This document shows positions 33,707 through 49,701 of a DNA stretch of 64,000 nucleotides, in pieces. Under the pieces are notes generated by a model that ran no database searches, was not told the origin of the DNA, and saw nothing but the letters and a program-made list of their open reading frames with translations. This stretch comes from Brachypterus glaber (lineage: Eukaryota > Arthropoda > Insecta > Coleoptera > Kateretidae), in the NCBI GenBank assembly GCA_958510825.1, contig OY294051.1:33914393-33978392 (forward strand). The letters are read 5' to 3'. The stretch's first letter is position 1. The number at the start of each line of letters is the position of its first letter. The translations under genes and the position numbers were made by a program.

Positions 33707-33940
33707 CAGTGATAAAACAGTTTATTTGTGTCAACTAAATATTTGGTTGGATATGGTGAATTGAATTATTTGATTGCGATAAATAAATTTTATTTATGTC
33801 AAATAAATTATTTTGTTCCCATTAATAAATCATTTTGAAATTAAAATATTTGTTTACATGAACTAAATAATTATTTCACTCAAATAAAATTTGTTACTCA
33901 CAACCAAATAATTTAATTGGCCAAATCCTTTTTATCAGTG
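33707..33940 (-). mobile_element. CACTGATAAAA MITE, reverse copy
   Basis: Begins CAGTGATAAAACAGTTTATT (one substitution in the end) and ends CCTTTTTATCAGTG, 234 bp, opposite in orientation to the copies at 32954 and 31544. Confidence 0.85.
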
Positions 33941-34104
33941 TTATCAATGTTATCTTCTATATTTTATTTTGCAAAATCCACTTTTGAAAGGAACACAATT
34001 TTTTAAATGTATTGGGGAGACGAATATATGCATTTTAGTGCAGATAAGCAGATACAAGACTTAGACCGAAAAACAAAAATTGTAAATATCCCCTTTTAAA
34101 TAGG

Positions 34105-34400
34105 CACTCCTTATATATCAAAGGCACTTTTTAAAGACTGTTCTTTCCCTTTGGCCTCAGAATTATTGTTTTTATTAACTTTAAAAATAACTTAATCTGA
34201 ATGTAATAAATGTAATGTAAATATATGACTCGGCAAGTTAAAAATAGATTTTTTCATAGCTCATTGCCAGAGCTTATGGAGCACCTAGCACCGAAAGGAA
34301 CCGGATCCGGAGCCTAGTAATTTGAAAGTAGCCTAATTTGAATGTACTTTAAGACTTTTATAAAATACAGCTCTCCGACTACTCCCTATTCAGTGGTCTA
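34105..34400 (+). repeat. Dispersed repeat J, related to the satellite and its right flank
   Basis: Contains AAAGACTGTTCT, CAGAATTATTG and CTTAATCTGAATGTA as in the satellite units, then GACTCGGCAAGT, AAAGGAACCGGATCCGGAG and CAGCTCTCCGACTA as at 38616-38820. It shows the longer parental repeat with one satellite-like segment and no CT tract. Confidence 0.75.
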
Positions 34401-38615
<4,215 letters not shown>

Positions 38616-38830
38616 CATATGACTCGGCAAGTAAAAAAAAGATTTTTTTTTGGTAGTTCATTGCCCTAGATTTTGAAGCTTATAACACCAAAAGGAACCG
38701 GATCCGGAGTAGCAATTTTAAAATAGCTTAATTTGAATGTACTTTAAGACATATATAAAATATAGCAGGGAGCAAGTAATGAAATAAAAATGGCCATCAG
38801 CTCTCCGACTATAACAATTTGGTCTCTTTT
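38616..38830 (+). repeat. Right flank of the satellite, repeat J
   Basis: Matches 34215-34385: GACTCGGCAAGTAAAAA, GGAACCGGATCCGGAG and AGCTCTCCGACTA. The array therefore expanded within an existing repeat J copy. Confidence 0.75.
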
Positions 38831-39244
38831 CTTCCATCCACAATTATATAATGTTGAATTACCAAATAAGTATAGCAATTATAAAGTCATAGAAGTAATA
38901 AATAAAACGAAATATAAACATTTGACTTGCGTATGAAGATGTTCTAAAGATAAAAGAAATAGAAGGCACTTAGAAGATGCGTATCTTCTCTATTTAGTTA
39001 AAATGATGCATATCATATGAGTTAAATCATTGTTGTGGTTTTTTTATGAATGTTAGCTAGCCATTCATTATTTATGTCAGAAAAATTTAAAAAAAAATCG
39101 TGAAATATGTACCCATAAATGACATACATGTAGTGGTAGGAGTGTTGGTAGGAAACGGGATGAAGTATTAAAAAGGGATGGAATAATACGGGAGGATAGG
39201 CTATACATTTTTTTATTTAACTTAAAAAAAAAATTTAAAATGTA

Positions 39245-39447
39245 CACTGGATAATTCCAATTACATTTATTTGAGTCAAATCAATATTTAGTTCATGTAA
39301 ACAAATATTTTAATTTTAAAATGATTTATTAATGGGAACAAAATAGTTTATTTGACAGAAATAAAATTTATTTGTCAGAACCAAATAATTTAAATGGCCA
39401 TATCCAACCAAATATGTTGTTGATACAAATAAATTGTTTTATCAGTG
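39245..39447 (+). mobile_element. CACTGATAAAA MITE, internally deleted
   Basis: Starts CACTGGATAATTCC, so the left terminal part is damaged and shortened, and ends TGTTTTATCAGTG-TA. The middle and right thirds follow the family. Confidence 0.8.
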
Positions 39448-39490
39448 TAGAAAAAAACTAATTTTGAGAAAAAAAAAACAACAAAAAATG

Positions 39491-39655
39491 AACCGACTTC
39501 TGTCTCTAAAAAGTAAAACATAAAAAATAAGTTGGTGCCAATTTCACCATTTCCTTAATTAAATACTAAAAATTACTTTTGCTGTTAAATTATTTGCTGT
39601 GAAATTGTCACCAACTTATTTTGTATTTTTTACTTTTTAGAGACAGAAGTCGGTT
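39491..39655. repeat. Hairpin with AACCGACTTC / GAAGTCGGTT ends
   Basis: 57-bp arms 39491-39547 and 39599-39655 (AACCGACTTCTGTCTCTAAA with TTTAGAGACAGAAGTCGGTT) around a 51-base loop. Another GAAAGTCGGTT occurs at 40371-40381 after GAATTGATAACCTCCTCC, a phrase I recall as frequent in repeats of several insect groups. Confidence 0.85.
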
Positions 39656-40075
39656 TATTTTTTTCTTGTTAAAACTTTTTATTTTTTACTTTTTAAAGGC
39701 AAAGAACTTGTAGGTTTGTAACTTCATCTAAGCTAAATTATAGCTGTCCTTCCATCTCGGCAAGCTGTTGACGTCACATCTCACTACGATAAATTTCTAA
39801 AAAATTAATTGAGTAATACGATTTTTATTTCAGCGTCCAAGAGTCCAAACTACCTTAAACAAAATACTAAACAACTTCTTTGTTAAACTTTAAGCGTTAA
39901 GTAATAATCAAATAACGCCTTATGGCATAATCACAAATTTTATCATTTTCTCATGGCATTTTAACATGGACCTGTACCACAGAATCAAGTTTAGTGGAAT
40001 TTAAAAGATTTTTTAGCTTGCCGTAATATTTGTATGACCCCTTAATCAAGTTATCCGGCTTATCTGAGTTATCCG

Positions 40076-40145
40076 ATATTTCTCTAAAAATTTGGCTGAT
40101 ATTAGAACCAATATTTCTCTAAAAATTTGGATGATATTAGAACCA
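40076..40145. repeat. 35-bp tandem duplication
   Basis: ATATTTCTCTAAAAATTTGG then NTGATATTAGAACCA occurs twice in succession with one difference (C/A). ATCCGGCTTA phrases lie on both sides. Confidence 0.9.
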
Positions 40146-41002
40146 AATTAAGCCGTTTTTGAGTGAAATTGCGTTAAAGTTATTAGATTTATCCAAATTA
40201 TCCGGCTTACTCGGCATTATCCGAGCGTCAAATTAAAACGGACCACCCCATGAATGCCCTCTTAATGTTGCAAGAACGTTCATCCAATTCCGTTCATCCC
40301 TTCCAAGTTTATACGGGATCAAACTAAAAAAAAAGTCATACGTCGAATTGATAACCTCCTCCTTTTTTTGAAAGTCGGTTAAAAATTAATTAAATTTTAA
40401 AGTTATTATAATAAGTTTTTAGTATTGATATAAACAATTTTTCTTTGTAATTGCTACATAGGAATTGACAAAAATAACCTAACCTCAATTTCCATTACTC
40501 TATGATTCGCACACTTAGGAATTTAGCATGGTCTGTCTATCTATAAACAAGCCGTGAAGATATTTAATGCTACGCATTGTATTATACAGGGCTTTTTACA
40601 AATAAGTTAGAGAAATTTAAGAGCTGAAGAGGCTCATTTCCGGAACAACCTTTATAGGAACTTTTTTTCATATTTTTTAACAGGGATTCACCTCTTAAAT
40701 TTCTCGAACTTTTTTCTGAATAACCTTGTATACTTACTATTTATAGTACATGGTATATTTCAATATCCCAAACTACTTTAAAAAAATGTTAAAAAAAATT
40801 AAAAGATCCATTTTTTTGAAAAAGGAAAATTTTTTGAAAAAAAATATGATAGTTTAGTTTTTTCTTAAGTTTAACCCCCAATAAATTTTTTGTTTTTCGG
40901 GGATTAATTTCAAAAACATCAGGGATCTTCCCCTCGTAGAACATGGTTTTTCCTGAAAATTTCGAGTCGAACGGATAATTCGTTCTGGAGTTATCGTAAT
41001 AA

Positions 41003-41359
41003 CACTGCACTCAGACAACTTGTAGGGTTCCTCACGGGCAACTGCAATCTAAGGAAGCACCTGGCAACAATGCAGATTTTAGAGAGTCTGCTGTCTAGAG
41101 TATGGAGAAGATGAAACATTCTCTCATTACTTAGCCGAGTGTGTGAGATACGACAGGATCAGGTTGAAAGTCTTTAAACTCAAAGACTCAATCAAAAAGA
41201 ACTAAAAGACCTCCCTTGGGTCAATAATCTGACCTTTATTTAAAGGACGGGCAGGTTTAGGAGCTCTCAAACTAGTAAATAGCTGGGATTGCCCGGGGTG
41301 ACAAAAAGGGCCAAAAATAGCCAAATTGTCAGTCTTTGGCCAACTCAAAAATTTACTAT
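41003..41359 (+). pseudogene. LINE 3' fragment downstream of RNase H (copy 1)
   Basis: Matches the last 340 bases of 58190-58812. Translation in the right frame gives YGEDETFSHYLAEC, a Cys/His-type C-terminal motif, then VRYDRIRLKVF. It has frameshifts and a stop in SIKKN. The 3' non-coding end GGGGTGACAAAAAGGGCC ... AAAAATTTACTA is shared with the other copy. A GGACGGACAGACGAACCGAC patch follows. Confidence 0.8.
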
Positions 41360-41710
41360 CGTGTATCGTGAGATCGGACGGACAGACGAACCGACAGACG
41401 GTTTCTTATTTCTTTATGAAACAAATTTGTATCCAAGAATTTTGTCTATGGCCTTTTCTGGCCATTTTGGGAAATTATAAACTACCGTATAATACTATTC
41501 TAGTGCTTACGCGCTGTGAATAGTATAATAAGGCCATTCGTCTTTTATTTTCTGCACGTTACAACACCCTCTTTGCAACCTTGTTTCGGAAAAAATACAT
41601 TGCGGAGCTCTGTGGTACTTGATGCAGTTTAGAAACTTGGGTGTGGCAATATCTAATACATATATTTGAAGACCACACTGAAATAACTATGCAAGCCTTG
41701 TTTTTTGAAA

Positions 41711-42405
41711 ATTTATTTATTTATTTATTGATGATAAACGGGATTACCCCAATACAGTTATAAATACAATTTTACATACATTATAACTTAAAAATACTAT
41801 AAAGTTATCTAAAAGAAAAGGAAAAAAATACATGTATAAAAGGACAACAAAAATATATGTATAATAGGTGCAGTAATAATGTTTTATAGCCTGGCAGAAA
41901 CTAAGTGCCTAAATTTACTAAAGGAAAAGCGAAAAATTTCGACATCACAGTCGGTTAGAAATGTAACAGCTTTATTAAAAGGTGTCATGGCTTGTCATAG
42001 TTTGTGCGTTGCATATCTATATAAAATGTTGCTGGTATACGTCCACTTATTCTGGGCAAACAAAACTTAATTAAATGGAGCAGTTCGGGAGAATCCAAGA
42101 GACCATTTACTAATTTATAAATGTAACATACATGTGAAAATTTTCTCGTGGATTCTAAAGTTTTTAAATTAGTCATATTAAAAATAATAGTATAATCATG
42201 ATTCCTGGTGGTAACATTTAGTTTATAAGCTAGAAATCTAAGGGGTTTATTATGTACTCTTTCTAATAGCGTTATATTGTTTTGATAAATAGGTGACCAT
42301 ATAATGGAAGAATATTCTAAATTTGTAGAGGCATTATATGCTACTAGGAGAAAATACAGATAAATTTTGAGTATAAAACCTAACATTTTATTAGCTTTAG
42401 AACAA
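41711..42405 (-). pseudogene. LINE reverse transcriptase C-terminus, minus strand
   Basis: The frame 41985-42386 encodes the post-RT region of a LINE: SKANKMLGFIL just upstream in frame, LEYSSIIWSPIYQNNI, LERVHNKPLRFLAYK and RTNYDKP near the end. The stop follows abruptly, so a frameshift may have removed the tail. The 3' UTR runs to 41711 and ends CATCAATAAATAAATAAATA, an (AAAT)n-type tail unlike the other LINEs here. The 5' end near 42405 is a truncation. Confidence 0.85.
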
Positions 42406-42910
42406 ATAATAATAATTTAAATAAACCACTTCAGACCTGAATTTTTGTTTTTGAAATAAATCGTTTTTTCTTTTAAATAGTAAAATATTAAAACATAAAA
42501 TAACTCATATATGAATAAGTTTCTAAAATTTAGAATTTTTTTTGAAAATAAGCGCGTACATAATTACAATATACAATTGATCTTAAACACCATAAAATCA
42601 AAAAAAAAATCTTTTTACTCTTTCGTTTAAATTATATCAAAAAATCCTTTATTTACAATCATACAGTAAAATGTCCTTTTTCTGCATTACAAAAAATTGT
42701 AAAGTATATTACTTTGATTTACTTTTTAACTATTTAAAAAGTTACCTTTTTTAACAAAGGGCAGAAAAGAGCTCTTTTCTAACCTGTTTGCCTGCGTCTC
42801 GGCCAAATAACATATCTCGAGTTGAAAATGTTTCATTTTCTAATCAGGTTAGATTTTTTTTTTTTTGGTTTTATATTACAATAGGTATACAAAATATTTA
42901 AAGAAAAATA
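42406..42910. other. AT-rich stretch without gene
   Basis: No coding frame or repeat that I can place. Confidence 0.4.
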
Positions 42911-43133
42911 TTACTATGGTCTGTTTCTTCAAGCAAGATAATTAATTCAAAATCGCACAGTGAATATTTTCAAAACAGATTCGAATATTGGATGTGCGAA
43001 TATACTGCGTAGTTTATTTTATAAAACATAACTATATTCTATACACAAACATATACTATTCAAACCTGTTGTAAAAATATTTACTGTGCGATTTTTAATT
43101 TACTATCTTGCTTGAAAAAACAGACCATAGTAA
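42911..43133. mobile_element. MITE with ACTATGGTCTGTTT termini
   Basis: TTACTATGGTCTGTTT at the left and AAACAGACCATAGTAA at the right. Inner pairings are CAAGCAAGATA / TATCTTGCTTG and AAATCGCACAGT / ACTGTGCGATTT. No coding capacity. Confidence 0.85.
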
Positions 43134-43172
43134 AACACAAATTTGATGAAAAATGTGTGCATACATGTTGTG

Positions 43173-43329
43173 TTAAGGTATATCCACAAGCTCGCATAAC
43201 AACATAGTAGGTATATAAGAATGCGGTACCGTGATTGGCTTACAACATACATGGCGGCACATCTAGCCAATCACGGAATCGCATTCTTATGTACTACGTT
43301 GTTATAGAAGCCTGCGGATATGCCCTTAA
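43173..43329. mobile_element. TTAA-flanked MITE, 157 bp
   Basis: TTAA-GGTATATCC ... GGATATGCCC-TTAA. Nearly the whole element folds: CATAACAACATAGTA with TACTACGTTGTTAT, TAAGAATGCG with CGCATTCTTA, and CCGTGATTGGCT with AGCCAATCACGG. TTAA on both sides fits piggyBac-type target choice. Confidence 0.85.
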
Positions 43330-43825
43330 ATATAAATAGGTAATGAGTATGCAAGGTTTCAAAAATGTAGAAACTATTTCAAAAATATTACACAAGATAA
43401 TTAAATAAATTTATAGATAATTAAAAAATTTATAGATATATGTTAATTAAATTTTATAGATAAGAATAAACCTTTCTGTTTTATAAAGATATGATTATTA
43501 TATAATGAGTAATTAATTTTACAGAAGCTATTTAATTAGAATGTGCATAGGGTCTGAAGGGATCAAGTCATTTTTATCAGGCTTCTAGTGAAAAGAATAA
43601 AAAACCTATTAAACGGTGTCTGAGATAAATTTGATGTCCTTTGGAGAATTATTTAAATAATAACTTGACTTACGAATTACAGTAATTTTTTATAATTTTA
43701 TAAATTTTAGTGTGGAGAGCTGCCTCAAACCAGTTATGCTTAGCGTGTTTCAAGCTATGCTTAGCGTGTTCCAAAATAATGCTATTTATAAATGTACTTT
43801 TCTATTGTATTTTTCTACAAATAAA

Positions 43826-43843
43826 TTACTTACTTACTTACTC

Positions 43844-43896
<53 letters not shown>

Positions 43897-43917
43897 ATTA
43901 CTTACTTACTTACTTAA

Positions 43918-43981
<64 letters not shown>
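43826..43981. repeat. (TTAC)n microsatellite
   Basis: About 39 TTAC units with a few TTAA variants. It follows ACAAATAAA, as at a LINE 3' tail, so the 43710-43825 stretch may be a retroelement 3' UTR. Frames through it are artefacts. Confidence 0.95.
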
Positions 43982-43982
<1 letters not shown>

Positions 43983-44054
43983 ATACACAATTCTGATGTT
44001 TTAACAGTAATAACTGTTTTCTGCATCCTAATAAAGCTTTTAAATAAATCCATT

Positions 44055-44520
44055 TTCTTATTGTAAGGACTTCGTTCTGGATAGAAAAGGTAATTTTTGG
44101 ACTCGTAAATCTTCGTTCTGGGTAGAAAAGGTAACATTTGGACTCTAAAAGACTTTGTTCTGGATAAAAAAGGTAATTTTTGGACTCGTAAAGACTCGTT
44201 CTGGACAGAAAAGGTAATTTTTGGAGTCGTAAATGCTTCGTTCTGGATAGAAAAGGTAATATTTGGACTTTTAAAGACTTCGTTCTGGATAGAAAAGGTA
44301 ATTTTTGGAGTCGTAAATGCTTCGTTCTGGATAGAAAGGTAATATTTGGACTCTTAAAGACTTCGTTCTGGATAGAAAAGGTAATTCTTGGACTCGTAAA
44401 GACTTCGTTCTGGATAGAAAAGGTAATTTTTGGACTCGTAAAGACTTCGTTCTGGATAGAAAAGGTATTTTTTGGACTCGTAAAGACTTCGTTCTGAATA
44501 GAAAAGGTACTTTTCAGACT
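44055..44520. repeat. 42-bp minisatellite, eleven units
   Basis: The unit is GACTTCGTTCTGGATAGAAA then AGGTAATTTTTGGACTCGTAAA (42 bases). Eleven CGTTCTGG-type units can be counted. Around 44220-44360 two variants (GGAGTCGTAAATGC and GGACTTTTAAAGAC) alternate, giving an 84-bp higher-order period. Because 42 is a multiple of 3 the minus strand stays open for 219 codons (43981-44640) with repeats such as TFSIQNEVF; one unit with a single-base deletion shifts the phase, and no domain or codon bias supports a gene. Confidence 0.93.
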
Positions 44521-44649
44521 TTTATTCTTGAGTGGTCTCCATATATTTTCAATTGTTGTTTTGTGGTAAGTAATATAGTGCAGAGGCGCCGAAATATACA
44601 ATAAATCATCTTTCCTAAGGTTATAATCATTAAGTTGCACAACTAGTTG

Positions 44650-47340
44650 TAAAACGTTTTGAAAATATATATCAAATCATATTTTCAAATTAATTTTATT
44701 ACAATAACCGTTGAACGCTTTTACTAATTTAACAATCTATACAAGACATATACACGGTGTTTGCTGTCTTTTGGAATTTAATAAAGGGGATGATTCTGCA
44801 TCACAATACATCAAAAACCGACATAGGAACATAGATCAGAAACTAATATACCACCCTTTAAAATTGTACTAAAAGTAGAGTTTTTAATGATTAACTCTGG
44901 TACCCTTTGAGCTAGGGCTACAAGGTTTTGCACGTCTAATAGTATTAATAAGGGCAATTACTTTATGTTATTTTTTTTAATCTATCCAGACGCGTTCCTA
45001 GATGGAAAAAGGTTTTCCCCAAACTTTTGATGTGTATTTTTGTAAAAAATATAGATTTATTGAGTAACAATACATAAAAATGTCATATGGTGTAACACTG
45101 TAAGAGCAACAGTAAAAAAAATGCCACTTAAGGGAAGTAACATTGTGTTCCACCAAAAATGTTACTTTTTAAAAGGCTATATAACTCCTTTAATATTAAA
45201 TTAAGGTGTTTCGGTAAAGAATACTTTTTTGCTTAGTTTTAAATGAAGAACTGCCCCGTTAGAAAGCTTATTAAATTACCTTTTTAACGATGTGTCACAA
45301 GGGGTGGGTTGCTATTTGAAAAAAAAAGTTGTGATGGGAGGGTGCAAGGGGGTGAAAATTTTGATAATTTTTTTTTACACCAAAATATGCAAAATTCAAA
45401 ATAAAAATCGACCTATCCGGGGGTTTTTTAAGAGTTATAATTAAAAAGTTAATCGGGTGATTCCAAAGAAATATTATGTTCCCTAATATAAAGTAACTCT
45501 ATTTATAGTTATTATAATAATAAATATTAATACCATTTTATTATAGTTTTTTATAGATTATTCTATAAAATTATTGGAGCAACATGATTTAAAATAACGA
45601 TGATATAAGTATGTCATTTTTTTTCGCAACATGGGTGGCAAGCTACTTGATCCACAATAACATAAAAACTAGTTCTATTGAACATCGTTTAAGGTTATTT
45701 AATATTTTTAGCAAGGAATCCCTAAAACTGATTGACTTTTAAATATCAAAACATAAGATTAAATTTCTGGTCTAAATTTAATACCAAATCAATGATCTTT
45801 AGTGAAAAATAAAAGTGTGTCGTGACATATTAGAATTTGACCACCCAAAACCGTATATAATATTCTACATACAAAGGTCCCATGCACCAAAAAAAGGGGT
45901 TTAATTCATTTTGAGTCGCTTTTATTGTATTAATGCTTAATAGTTATTTAAGTATTAAGGGCAGTAAGTGAATTTTACAGGTTGAGAATTATTTTGGAGA
46001 ATGAGACGGAGTCGAAATCTCCAATACTATCCGAAACCGGTAAGCACTTAATGGCCGTGATACTTATTACGGTTTTTGCACGGTCCAACAAAATAAACAT
46101 CAATAAGATTTATAAAAGTAAAAATAAAACGTAAAATTTATTTTATTGTAAAAATCAAGTCAGGACGTTTGAAAAAATTTAACCCTAACAACGGGTTGCT
46201 ACGTATATAAACAATGCCAAATTCCTAATTTTGTTTGACGTTTGTCCTGTGTGCCAATTAATATTTTGTAAAATAAACCTTTTTTGTAAAAATTGCGTCA
46301 AGATGATAATTTTAAGCTTCAAGGTGGGTGTAATATAAGATATTTTGCAATTATACCCAAAAAATCCAAAGACCAGTGTTTAAAAATAGTTGAAAAAAAT
46401 CCAAAACATGGTGCAGGGAAAAAAAACATGTGAAAATATAGAAGAGTTACTATTGGCTTATTAATAAATAATTATTTCGTTCGCAGAAGAAACCTAAATA
46501 GACCAATAGCGTTTAACAGTTATTGCTCCAGTTGTAACTTTATATTTATATTTAATAAAAACTAACTTAAAGCTTTAAAAATTAAAAATACGATTATTAT
46601 TTACTTACCGCCGCCCGATCGGTAAGTAATTTACTTACCGATCAGCAATTTGTAAACATAACCTACTGCTATTATAATTAGCCTACTAAACACAAACGTT
46701 TTAGTTTGTTTAATAGGAATCCACCAATCAAAGACAGAATTTTTAAGAAACGTCAAAGTAATTTTAAGAAACGTCAATTTATAGGTTTAAACTATTTAAA
46801 ACCGCGTCTGTGGTTATCAAATTCCTTAAAAACTAAAACTTGATTATGAATTGATCATAATTCATAATTTTGAATTGATTATAATTCATAATTATGAATT
46901 GTTATTATGAATATGTGATCTGGAGATAAGGAAGTCGAAGAAAACTTGATTGGCGAACGTGTTGAAAACTAAATAAATAATAATAAATAATAATAATAAA
47001 TAATAAAATAAAATAGTGTAAATTCAGCTTTATTAATAATATTTTTAAATATCCTTTATTAATTATAATTATAATTATTCATATATTTTTTAAGCAAGTG
47101 GGACATTGTTATGTTACGGTATAGGTATAACAAAAATGATACCAAAATAAGAAATATTCTCTGAAAATCTATATCATCGATTTTTGAGTATCTTATATGG
47201 TTAGTATAGTTTACAACTTTGTCAGGGTGGTCTATATCAAAATAACTTCAAGGATTCAAGGGAAGATTTCTTCTTTAAAAGTAAAAAATCATGGTTATAA
47301 ACTCCCCGCAGATCTGATTCGATGCTTATTTGTTTCTTGT
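44650..47340. other. Long stretch without gene
   Basis: AT-rich. Small structures only: hairpin TTACTTACCG / CGGTAAGTAA at 46600-46628, followed by another TTACTTACCGATC, and AATTGATCATAATTCATAAT-type inverted repeats at 46842-46912. Confidence 0.45.
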
Positions 47341-47349
47341 TTTATGGTT

Positions 47350-48126
47350 GGCAAAATAGTAATTTACTTAACCATTCAAAAACCAAATTAGTACACTACA
47401 AGCTAACCAACCAGCGTTCCTCCAGCTTACTGGTAAGGATGAATGGTAAAAGTATCCATCAGAGTAAGGAAGTTTTATTTTTGGGTACCCACCTTGCGTG
47501 AAACTGTACATCGTGGGCAAAACATATAGATGTAATTGCTAAAAAAATTTGTTCAGCAAACTATGCAATATTGAACTTAAGAAACACGGTTAGTCTTGAT
47601 TCTATGTTATTGTTTTATAATCCTTTTGTCAAAAGCCGCTTTAATTACTCAATTATATTTTGGGGGGATCATCGGAGACTGAAAGGCTTTTAACACTTCA
47701 AAAAAAGATCCTGAGGAAGCTCTGTTTCGAAAAGTTAGATGCGCATTGCAAAGCCCTATTTAAGCGTTGCTGTGTAATGTCAGTTTATTCTCTTTATATT
47801 TATAGATTGTGTCTTTTTGTAAAAATAATAAACACTTTATTATAAATAGAGAACTAAATCAAGGTATATTAACAAGACATAATAATGCTATATCCACACC
47901 AAGACATAGGACAGTAACCTAAGAAAAAGGGGCGCGATACAGGGGGATGGAGGTTTACAACCTTCCACCCTTCATTAGGGAAATAACAAATCTTAACACC
48001 TTTAAAAACAAAATTAAGGCTTTCTTCTTAAATAACCCCTTTTATACACTGGAAGAGTACTATGATGAAGTCAGGGAAAATAATTTCCTGGACTTACCCA
48101 ATGAATTAATTATTGTAAACAAATGA
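47350..48126 (+). pseudogene. LINE reverse transcriptase, degenerate copy
   Basis: Readable pieces in several frames: LLNHSKTKLVHYKLTNQ and SKEVLFLGTHLA (RT palm end), SWAKHIDVIAKKICSANYAI, FNYSIIFWG, then LQKKILRKLCFEKLDAHCKA, VYNLPPFIREITN and FYTLEEYYDEVRENNFL at the C-terminus, stop near 48126. At least three frameshifts and several stops. The upstream part including the YADD box is missing or unrecognisable. Confidence 0.83.
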
Positions 48127-48270
48127 TTTTAATGTGTTTCTGACATGTAGTACATATTATTTATATATTTTTATTCCTAATTTGTGACGTATCCATAGAT
48201 TCTATAATCTCTTACGGATTTTATAAAATTATTATTATTATTTTTATTATTATTATTATTATTATTAATA
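48127..48270 (+). mobile_element. 3' UTR and (ATT)n tail of the LINE
   Basis: Ends AAAATTATTATTATTATTTT then further ATT units to about 48270, the usual simple-repeat tail. Confidence 0.7.
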
Positions 48271-48863
48271 GTTATTTACATTACCAGATGCGAAAGTTTT
48301 CATTTAGGTGCGAGGTGTTTTTGAATACTCGAGGCTTAGCCGAGGTTTCTTACAAACTGCGATCAATCGGTAATAAAAATATCACCAAAATTCATTTTTA
48401 AAGCACTAATCATACTTGCCTTGAACCAATTTTTTACTCAGATGGATTTTACGCACAGCTTAGGTTACTTAGTTACTAAGTCATTGCAAATGTCAAGTTT
48501 ATTGTCTTTTGAGAAAACAGTTATTTAGTTTTTAATGATTGCTTCAATGTTTGATAAGAAATATATTTATAAAAATTACATTTTGTGGTTCATGTGCAGT
48601 AGACTTTATTTGTTTAAATAAAAACTTGCTTTATCATTTTTCCCATTAAAAAAAATAAATAAATTAAAGAAAAATAAACAAATTAAAGAATTATGAAATA
48701 ATCTGTCAAAAAATTATCAGCAAATCATATGATAGCGCCCTTGGTGTTGACATGATAATATTTCGTTCAGTGTTTGATGAATCGATCACGATTTATCGAT
48801 ATTTAGGTCAATATTATTGAATCATAGTAGGCTAAAGCACGATTCTAATCCACGTGCCAAAAA

Positions 48864-48992
48864 CTAAAATTGTGTACCTTCGCCAGAAAAGAATCTTACG
48901 TGAGCCTCACAAAAAGGGAAGTTCATCAAAGTACCGTCAACCAGGGCCACTTTGACATCCCGGGGTAACTTGGTCACCTCAAGCGAAACCAT
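48864..48992 (-). other. Short unrecognised open frame, 42 codons
   Basis: ATG to TAG on the minus strand, with better base balance than its surroundings (VTKLPRDVKVALVDG, then NFPFCEAHVRFFSG). Whether it is an exon, a retroelement remnant or chance cannot be told; the same bases also form the phrase CAGGGCCACTTTGACATCCC, which could be a DNA transposon end. Confidence 0.25.
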
Positions 48993-49375
48993 TATGTTCT
49001 TGTTTTTTTTTTTTATACAAAAATAAAATGAGTATGGAATAAATATTTTCGACTATAGGCGTCTAAAAATACATTTTTTCTTATAAATCAGACAGTTTCC
49101 ATAACTGTTACAGAAAAACAAGGCCCTTTTTGGCACTAGTTAAATTTTTATTTTCAAAGAAGCTGTTTTTTATCATAGTCATTAATTAAACACGATTTTT
49201 GTTTTAATTCATTAGTCAGTTATTAGATAACTTTAAAAACATTATAATTAAACTTATAAAACTACCTATATTTTATAAATAAATACCTACCAGTTGACAA
49301 ATCTTATGACTGTTTTACAAAATAATTACCTCCAATCTAACTAAGAACAATAATAACACAAGTCTACAAAAACAA

Positions 49376-49660
49376 TTCTCTGTCCTAAGGTTCTAACCAC
49401 GAACGTATAATAATAACCCATCATTTAACCCATCATTTCCAATGTGTTTTGGTGCGCTGAAACTGATTTCACCATAAAAAAAGATTTATTCCGCAGTTTT
49501 TCCACAAATCGCATAGAAAGTGTATAATTAATAAAATTTATATAATTTTTATACGATTTTTGAAAAAAGTGCGGGATGAATCTTTTTTTATGGCCAAATC
49601 GGTTTCAGGGCATCAAAAAATATAGGAAATGATGGGTTAGAACCTTGAGACAGAGATTTT
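49376..49660. mobile_element. MITE E, copy 1
   Basis: CTCTGTCCTAAGGTTCTAAC at the left and GGGTTAGAACCTTGAGACAG at the right, with TGAAACTGATTTCACCATAA / GGCCAAATCGGTTTCA and AAAAAGATT / AATCTTTTT inside. It has no coding capacity. Confidence 0.83.
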
Positions 49661-49701
49661 TTTGTGAAATTATGCATCTTCACCTAAGCAAGGAATCACA
49701 A

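Noticed and set aside
43981..44640. 219-codon frame with internal peptide repeats
   Set aside because: The period is exactly the 42-bp minisatellite unit, one unit is frameshifted, and there is no domain or intact start context.
46302..46500. ATG with donor GTGGGT and acceptor TTCGTTCGCAG as a small gene
   Set aside because: It would give only about eleven residues before a stop.
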